Positions 59,823-64,000 of a DNA stretch of 64,000 nucleotides are shown one piece after another. Each line of letters starts with the position of its first letter. Position 1 is the stretch's first letter. Source of the DNA: Sodaliphilus pleomorphus (GTDB lineage: Bacteria; Bacteroidota; Bacteroidia; Bacteroidales; Muribaculaceae); the NCBI RefSeq assembly GCF_009676955.1, contig NZ_CP045696.1, forward strand, positions 1,681,001-1,745,000, written 5' to 3'. A program made the position numbers and the translations under genes. The notes under the pieces are model-generated. The model had not been told where the DNA came from, made no database searches, and worked only from the letters and a program-made list of their open reading frames with translations.

Positions 59823-61007
59823 TCATGCAAAGTGCACCGTGAAGGTGGAGCCCTGTCCGGGCTTCGACTTGATGCTGATGCGTGCGCCGTAGGTGTCGAG
59901 TATCTGCTTGGCCAGTGACAGCCCTATGCCGTGGCCCTCGATGCCGCGGGTGCGTGCGCCGCGGTAGAAGGGCTCAAAGATGTGCTTGAGCTCGCTGCGG
60001 TCGATGCCCATGCCGTGGTCGACGACGTGCACCGTGTTGTGGCCTATTTTTATCTCTACAGGCTTGTGGCTCGAGTATTTCTTGGCATTGCTCACGATGT
60101 TGCGCATGGCGATTTTCAGCAGGCCGTAGGGCATCATCACGGCAAAATTGCTCTCGCAGGTGATGTTGATGCCTGGGCAGCCGAAGTTTTCTCTCATGAA
60201 TTGCTCTATGTCGATACGGTCGAGACTGTCGCGGTCGACCGTGTCCTGGCTGGTGAACTGCAGCAGGCTGCGCATGACGTCGATCACGCGCTCGTTTTCG
60301 GTAGCTATCTTGTTGATAGCCAGCACTAATTCCTCACGCGGGCGCTCCTTCATGAGTGCGATTTCGCACTCACCCTGTATGGCCGTGAGCGGATTGTTGA
60401 TCTCGTGGGAGGCGTTGTTGACAAACATCTTCTCGCGCTGGTAGCGCATGTCGATGCGCTTCATCACCTTCACCACCCCCAGGCGGTTGACCAGCACCAG
60501 CAGCAGCAGCGAGGCGACTGTGAGCATCACTATCCACACGCGCACCACCTTCTGCACCCTGGCGCCGTAGGGGTTGGCACTCATCACCAGCACGCCGTAG
60601 GCGGCCGTCTGGTCCTGGTAGAGCAGGGCGCTGCCCACCTCTTTCCCGTACTGGAAGTGCACGGTCTCGATGTCGGGGTTGTAGAGGCTGGCGATCTCCT
60701 TGCTGTCGAGGTAGCGGTGCAGCAGCACGTTGGCCTTGCTGGTGTCGGTAAGGTTGATGAAGAGCTCCTTCGAGGTGGGTATGGTGTTTTGCAGGCGCCG
60801 CACCACGTTGGCATAGCTGGTAGTGTCGATGGTGTTTTTCTCGAAGTGCTCGATGGCCAGCAGCTCGGCCTTGTCGTCGAGGTAGTCGTAGTAGATGTCC
60901 TGGATAGAGCCCGAGGTGACGATATACACGACCACGCCCACGACAGTCATCATGAGAATGCTGATGCCACTGTAGATTAGCGAGAGTTTGCGGCTGGGTT
61001 TTATCAT
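59823..61007 (-). CDS. sensor histidine kinase
   Basis: A 394-residue inner-membrane kinase. Two membrane helices (about 10-30 and about 160-180) bracket a periplasmic sensor domain of about 130 residues. The dimerisation/phosphoacceptor helix reads FVNNASHEINNPLTAIQGE, with the acceptor His at about 210. The catalytic domain has the N box IVSNAKKYSS, the G1 box VVDHGMGID, the F box IFEPFYRGAR and the G2 box GHGIGLSLAKQIL. The sensed signal is unknown. ATG 61007 overlaps the response-regulator stop (ATGA), so the pair is translationally coupled, regulator first. Confidence 0.94.
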   Translation of the reverse strand: MIKPSRKLSLIYSGISILMMTVVGVVVYIVTSGSIQDIYYDYLDDKAELLAIEHFEKNTIDTTSYANVVRRLQNTIPTSKELFINLTDTSKANVLLHRYLDSKEIASLYNPDIETVHFQYGKEVGSALLYQDQTAAYGVLVMSANPYGARVQKVVRVWIVMLTVASLLLLVLVNRLGVVKVMKRIDMRYQREKMFVNNASHEINNPLTAIQGECEIALMKERPREELVLAINKIATENERVIDVMRSLLQFTSQDTVDRDSLDRIDIEQFMRENFGCPGINITCESNFAVMMPYGLLKIAMRNIVSNAKKYSSHKPVEIKIGHNTVHVVDHGMGIDRSELKHIFEPFYRGARTRGIEGHGIGLSLAKQILDTYGARISIKSKPGQGSTFTVHFA

Positions 61008-61735
61008 TTCTTTTTGCTGGTTGCATTGGGCTCGCGACACGACATCATGTAGCCCACGCCCGTGATGGTGTGGATGAGCTTGAGCTCAAAGGGGTCGTCG
61101 ATCTTGTTGCGCACATAGCGCACATACACGTCGACGATGTTGGTATTGGTGTCGAAGTCCTTGTCCCACACGTCTTTCAAGAGCTGGCGGCGCGAGAGCG
61201 GCTCGTCGTGGTGCTGTATCATGTACTCGAGCAGGCGGTACTCCTTGGTGCTCAAGTCCACCGAGAGCCCCTCTCGCGTGGCTTTGCGCGTGGATGGGTC
61301 GAGGCTAAGCTGGCCGCACTTGAAGCTCACAGGGGCGCTCTCTTGCGCCCTGGGCTGCCTCATCAGGGCCTGGACGCGTGCCACGAGCTCCTTAAACTTG
61401 AAAGGCTTCACCATGTAGTCGTCGGCGCCCACCTCGAGGCCCAACACGATATCGTCGGTCGTGGCCAGGGCCGTGAGCATGAGCACAGGGGTGCTGTAGC
61501 CGTATTTCTCGCGGTACTTGCGGCACACTTCAAGCCCCGATAGCCCGGGCATGCGTATGTCGAGAATCACGAGCTTGAAGTCCTGCTCCTGGGCTTGGAG
61601 CGTGTTCCAGGCCTCGAGGCCGTTGTCGACAACGGTCACGTCGATGCCAAAGTCGGCCATGCCCACCTTGATGAAATTGGATATCGTGCTTTCGTCCTCG
61701 GCAAGGAGCACTCGGGCCTTGTTGCATTGTTCCAT
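61004..61735 (-). CDS. OmpR/PhoB-family response regulator
   Basis: A 243-residue transcription factor. The receiver domain (about 8-125) has the acidic pair DE at 14-15, phospho-acceptor Asp in VILDIRMPGLSG (about 59), the switch Thr/Ala region LMLTALATT, and Lys in VKPFKFKEL (about 109). The winged-helix DNA-binding domain (about 140-235) has LSTKEYRLLEYM and the recognition-helix region NIVDVYVRYVRNKID. It is paired with the adjacent kinase. The regulon is unknown; there is no obvious membrane or transport target next to it. The promoter is weak (TAACTTTA on the minus strand near 61762-61769). Confidence 0.95.
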   Translation of the reverse strand: MEQCNKARVLLAEDESTISNFIKVGMADFGIDVTVVDNGLEAWNTLQAQEQDFKLVILDIRMPGLSGLEVCRKYREKYGYSTPVLMLTALATTDDIVLGLEVGADDYMVKPFKFKELVARVQALMRQPRAQESAPVSFKCGQLSLDPSTRKATREGLSVDLSTKEYRLLEYMIQHHDEPLSRRQLLKDVWDKDFDTNTNIVDVYVRYVRNKIDDPFELKLIHTITGVGYMMSCREPNATSKKK

Positions 61736-61862
61736 GATTGAGATCTTATTTATTGTAAAGTTACGATTTATGTTTCAAATTTTCCTGACGATGAGGTCAA
61801 AAAAAGATTAGAATCCTTTAATTGCCGCCCTCGCTTGCCCTTGGGTGCGGGCTTGAAAGTGA

Positions 61863-61898
61863 GCAATCCCCGGGTAATTAGCGTTACTCGGGGATTGC
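61863..61898. terminator. 15-bp stem hairpin, possible terminator
   Basis: GCAATCCCCGGGTAA (61863-61877) pairs with TTACTCGGGGATTGC (61884-61898) around TTAGCG, with a single G-T pair. There is no adjacent U-run on the plus strand and no clear coding transcript ends here. Confidence 0.5.
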
Positions 61899-62094
61899 CT
61901 GCTGTGTTGTGGTATCAGATTGAAACTGTTAAAATATTAGGGAAACTATAAACTAAAAATTAGTAAAACGATAATTATTAATGAAGCACTAAATAATTGG
62001 AACCAAAATAGATGTTTATAAATGATATTAGGGGGAACTTCTTGAGTCACGCAGGGTGACCTATTGTTGAAAAAGTATAGCTTTCAGTTTTGTC

Positions 62095-62225
62095 TCCCAG
62101 CCAGGTCGCTACAGGTGCAACGTTGCCGCCTCGCCTCCTGGCCGGCACCTCTCTCCAGCGCTTCTTGCTGCTGGCAGGATGCCTGCGCCGGCGGCGCCCG
62201 GGGCGCCTGTGTGTATTGCTGAGAT
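62095..62225. ncRNA. candidate structured RNA (GC-rich island)
   Basis: An isolated GC-rich segment in AT-rich DNA with local hairpins: GCAGG-ATG-CCTGC (near 62175-62187) and GGCGCC-CGG-GGCGCC (near 62192-62206). It does not contain a convincing reading frame. A half-match to a riboswitch core (GGGGCGCC...CTGAGA) is present but incomplete, so this is only a candidate. Confidence 0.25.
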
Positions 62226-62571
62226 GGGGTAAATCATGAGCTGTTTAAAAAAAATAGTTGTTTAGTTAGATAGTATTGTTTTGTTGTCTTGGTTATCATA
62301 TGAAACTACACCCTTTCGACTTGAAAATAAAATCGTTGAGTAGCGGTCTCGTTAATGATATCGGTTACAAAGTTATGAATTGTAACGAGAAAAACAATAC
62401 TTTTTTGAGAAAATTTTTTAAAAAGATTTGTTTGTAACCAATTGCTGCTTAAAAGCTTTTAATTGTTATTTTTAGTATGCGTTTTGGTTATTGATTGAAA
62501 TTGCATGAGTGCACCTTGGCGCGTGCGCGCATGGTCGCGGCAAGTTGCGCATGAAAGCGTGCGCTCGTGGC

Positions 62572-63579
62572 TCAGCGCAATTTTATCTGGTCGCCGGCGG
62601 CCACGTCTTGCCCCCGCTTGATGTCGTTGAGCTTCATGAGGCTCTTGAGCCTCACGCCAAACTCCTGCGACACGCTCCACAGCGACTCGCCCTTGCGCAC
62701 GGTGTAGTAGTCGAAGTGCTCGGGCGTGGCCTTGGCCTTGGGCTCCACCCACACGCGGTCGCCCGTGGCGGGCACGAGGCTCTCGTCGTCGATATCGTTG
62801 AACTCGCGCAGCTTCTCGGGCTTGAGGTTGAACTCAAGGGCGATGGTCTCGTAGGTGTCGCCCTTGATGGCAATGATGTAGTGCAGGTTCCACTTGCGGT
62901 GCACGTGGTGCAGAAACTCGACCCGCTTGAGCAGGTCCTTCTGCGCCTGTTGCTCGTCGTCGAGGTCGTGGCCTATCGAGGGGTCGGGCGCGAGCTTCTT
63001 GCGCCGGGCCACGAGGGGCTGGTCGATGTCGTACTGGAAGAGGCGGTATTTCTCGATGAGGCTGATGAGCAGCGTGGCATAGCTCTGGTTCTCGGCATAG
63101 CCGCAGCTTTGCAGGCCGCGAGCCCAGCTCTTGTAGTCGGTGAGCTTGAGCTTGTAGAGGTTGCGGTAGCGGGGCTGCTGCAAGAAGCGGGCGTGGTCGA
63201 CAAACGACTCCTCGGCGTTGCGGTACTGGCGGTAGCAGGTGCTGCTTGTCTCGTCGCCCACCGAGATGCTCTCGCCCTTCCAGCGGCTGTGGCACTTGAT
63301 GCCAAAGTGGTTGTTGCCTGCGCGCGCCAGGTAGCTCTGCCCGGCGCCGCTCTCGAGCAGGCCCTGGGCCAGGGTGATGCTGGCAGGCACGCCATATTCC
63401 TGTGCCTGCTTGACGGCAATCTCCTTGTACTGGTCGATATAGTTGAGAAACCGCGACGAGAGTCGCTGCGCGGGTGCCGGCAGGGCGCATGTGAGGGCCA
63501 AAACGGCGCAAAATTGCAATTTTAGATTGAAATGTAAAAAATAATGGATATATTTGTACAATCGATAAATCTTAAACAT
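62572..63579 (-). CDS. glucosaminidase-LysM peptidoglycan hydrolase
   Basis: A 335-residue exported cell-wall enzyme. The signal peptide's hydrophobic core is LQFCAVLALTCALPAPA (about 20-36). The mannosyl-glycoprotein endo-beta-N-acetylglucosaminidase-like domain (about 42-195) has ASITLAQGLLESGAGQS with the catalytic Glu, NNHFGIKCHSRWKG, YRQYRNAEESFVDHARFL and YATLLISLIEKY. Two LysM-type modules follow: about 230-275 (HYIIAIKGDTYETIALEF) and about 290-335 (YYTVRKGESLWSVSQEFG), which bind peptidoglycan. It cleaves between GlcNAc and MurNAc in the family. The annotated ATG (63579) is 1 bp from the divergent cytidine deaminase start, so a start a few codons further in is possible. Confidence 0.9.
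   Translation of the reverse strand: MFKIYRLYKYIHYFLHFNLKLQFCAVLALTCALPAPAQRLSSRFLNYIDQYKEIAVKQAQEYGVPASITLAQGLLESGAGQSYLARAGNNHFGIKCHSRWKGESISVGDETSSTCYRQYRNAEESFVDHARFLQQPRYRNLYKLKLTDYKSWARGLQSCGYAENQSYATLLISLIEKYRLFQYDIDQPLVARRKKLAPDPSIGHDLDDEQQAQKDLLKRVEFLHHVHRKWNLHYIIAIKGDTYETIALEFNLKPEKLREFNDIDDESLVPATGDRVWVEPKAKATPEHFDYYTVRKGESLWSVSQEFGVRLKSLMKLNDIKRGQDVAAGDQIKLR
63526..63556 (+). promoter_or_regulatory. promoter for cytidine deaminase
   Basis: ATTG (63526-63529), 19 nt, TATATTTG (63549-63556). The -7 is exact, the -33 one base off. It overlaps the 5' coding end of the divergent hydrolase gene. Confidence 0.55.
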
Positions 63580-63580
63580 A

Positions 63581-64000
63581 ATGACAGATAAAAATATCGT
63601 TACAAAAATACAAGTTTGCTCCTATCAGGAGTTGAACGACGAGGACCACAAGCTGGTCGACCTGGCCAAGGCTGCCACGCAGAGCAGTTACACGCCCTAC
63701 AGTCATTTTAACGTGGGCGCGGCCGTTTTATTGGATAACGGTGTGATGATAAAGGGCGCCAACCAGGAAAATGCCGCTTTTGCCGGCATCTGTGCCGAGC
63801 GCAGCGCCTGCTACAATGCCGGTGCCAACTATCCCGGCGTGCCCATTGTGAAGGTGGCTATTGCGGCTTTTCACAACGGCGACTTTGTGGAGGAGCCCTG
63901 CTCGCCTTGCGGCGTGTGCCGCCAGGCGCTGCTGGAGTTTGAGGTGCACTCGGGCAAGAACATGGCCGTGTTGCTTGCTGGGCGCGACAAGATCTACCGC
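63581..64000 (+). CDS. cdd: cytidine deaminase, partial at right edge
   Basis: 140 codons of a zinc-dependent cytidine deaminase, which converts (deoxy)cytidine to (deoxy)uridine for pyrimidine salvage in the cytoplasm. It starts MTDKNIVTKIQVCSY. The CxE zinc signature is split as CAERSA (about 68-73, catalytic Glu) and PCSPCGVCRQ (about 107-116), giving the three Cys ligands of the tetrameric class. SYTPYSHFNVGAAVL (about 36-50) is the substrate-pocket block. About 20 more residues would be expected beyond the window. No Shine-Dalgarno is present. Confidence 0.95.
   Translation, partial: MTDKNIVTKIQVCSYQELNDEDHKLVDLAKAATQSSYTPYSHFNVGAAVLLDNGVMIKGANQENAAFAGICAERSACYNAGANYPGVPIVKVAIAAFHNGDFVEEPCSPCGVCRQALLEFEVHSGKNMAVLLAGRDKIYR

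Larger units (their letters stand above)
61736..62571. other. gene-free region with strong inverted repeats
   Basis: About 835 bp without a supportable gene. Most is very AT-rich, including 61920-62050 and 62230-62460. Two features stand out: a near-perfect 15-bp inverted repeat at 61863-61898, and a GC-rich structured island at about 62095-62220 with nested short hairpins. Flanking genes are both on the minus strand, so the region could hold a small RNA gene, a long leader of the regulator gene or the end of the hydrolase transcript. I recognise no known RNA family. I saw no obvious DnaA-box cluster. Confidence 0.5.

Noticed and set aside
62199..62240. Resemblance to a thiamine-pyrophosphate riboswitch (GGGGCGCC followed by GCTGAGA)
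   Set aside because: The second conserved half (ACCTGATCTGG-type sequence) is absent, and no thiamine gene, nor any plus-strand gene, lies downstream.
61736..62571. Replication origin (oriC) in the gene-free AT-rich region, given the nearby parS
   Set aside because: I could not find a cluster of DnaA boxes (TTATCCACA type) and no dnaA gene is near. Proximity to parS alone is not enough.

Overview
The window reads as chromosomal DNA of a fairly GC-rich gut-type Bacteroidales, most likely Muribaculaceae or Prevotellaceae. Four things point there: two SusC/SusD outer-membrane pairs; secreted proteins ending in type IX secretion (T9SS)-like C-terminal signals; promoters of the Bacteroides form (TTTG, about 19-20 nt, then TAnnTTTG); and almost no Shine-Dalgarno sequences. 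The family assignment is inference from gene content. I saw no rRNA, tRNA or CRISPR array.

Layout. 0.6-29 kb is rich in secreted proteins: an 882-aa protein of unknown fold, an 830-aa choice-of-anchor J/BACON-like protein, a GH20 hexosaminidase, a two-gene operon of large paralogous modular proteins (1483 and 980 aa) and a 1702-aa GLUG-repeat protein. Among them sit housekeeping dnaX (divergent from a double zinc-ribbon membrane protein), a 998-aa TonB-dependent beta-barrel protein and a DMT exporter. 29.5-32 kb holds a glycosyltransferase and a MATE exporter whose 3' ends overlap. 32.3-33.9 kb is a complete IS1380-family insertion sequence with 5-bp target duplications, inserted between the promoter and start codon of susC-1. 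33.9-45.5 kb holds two SusC/SusD operons, the second with an extra lipoprotein. 45.6-49.5 kb is an operon of a GH3-like acyl-acid amido synthetase, a small three-helix membrane protein and an LtaS/MdoB-like phosphotransferase. Next come a GT4 glycosyltransferase, an NfeD/stomatin pair and a small T9SS-type cargo protein.

54.4-59.8 kb is a conserved housekeeping run, ybeY-mnmG-apt-uvrC-dtd. A 16-bp sequence identical to a chromosomal parS (ParB-binding) site lies between mnmG and apt, which suggests an origin-proximal position. Convergent to dtd is a histidine kinase/OmpR-type regulator pair (ATGA overlap), then about 830 bp without a gene but with strong inverted repeats, a glucosaminidase/LysM hydrolase, and a cytidine deaminase that runs off the right edge.

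The most noteworthy observations are the parS site; the IS1380 insertion in the susC-1 leader, which can be reconstructed exactly from the paralogous susC-2 leader; the conserved three-codon mini-ORF overlapping both susC starts; the GH3/small membrane protein/LtaS-like operon; and the structured gene-free region near 62 kb. I did not find an unambiguous new defence or mobile system.
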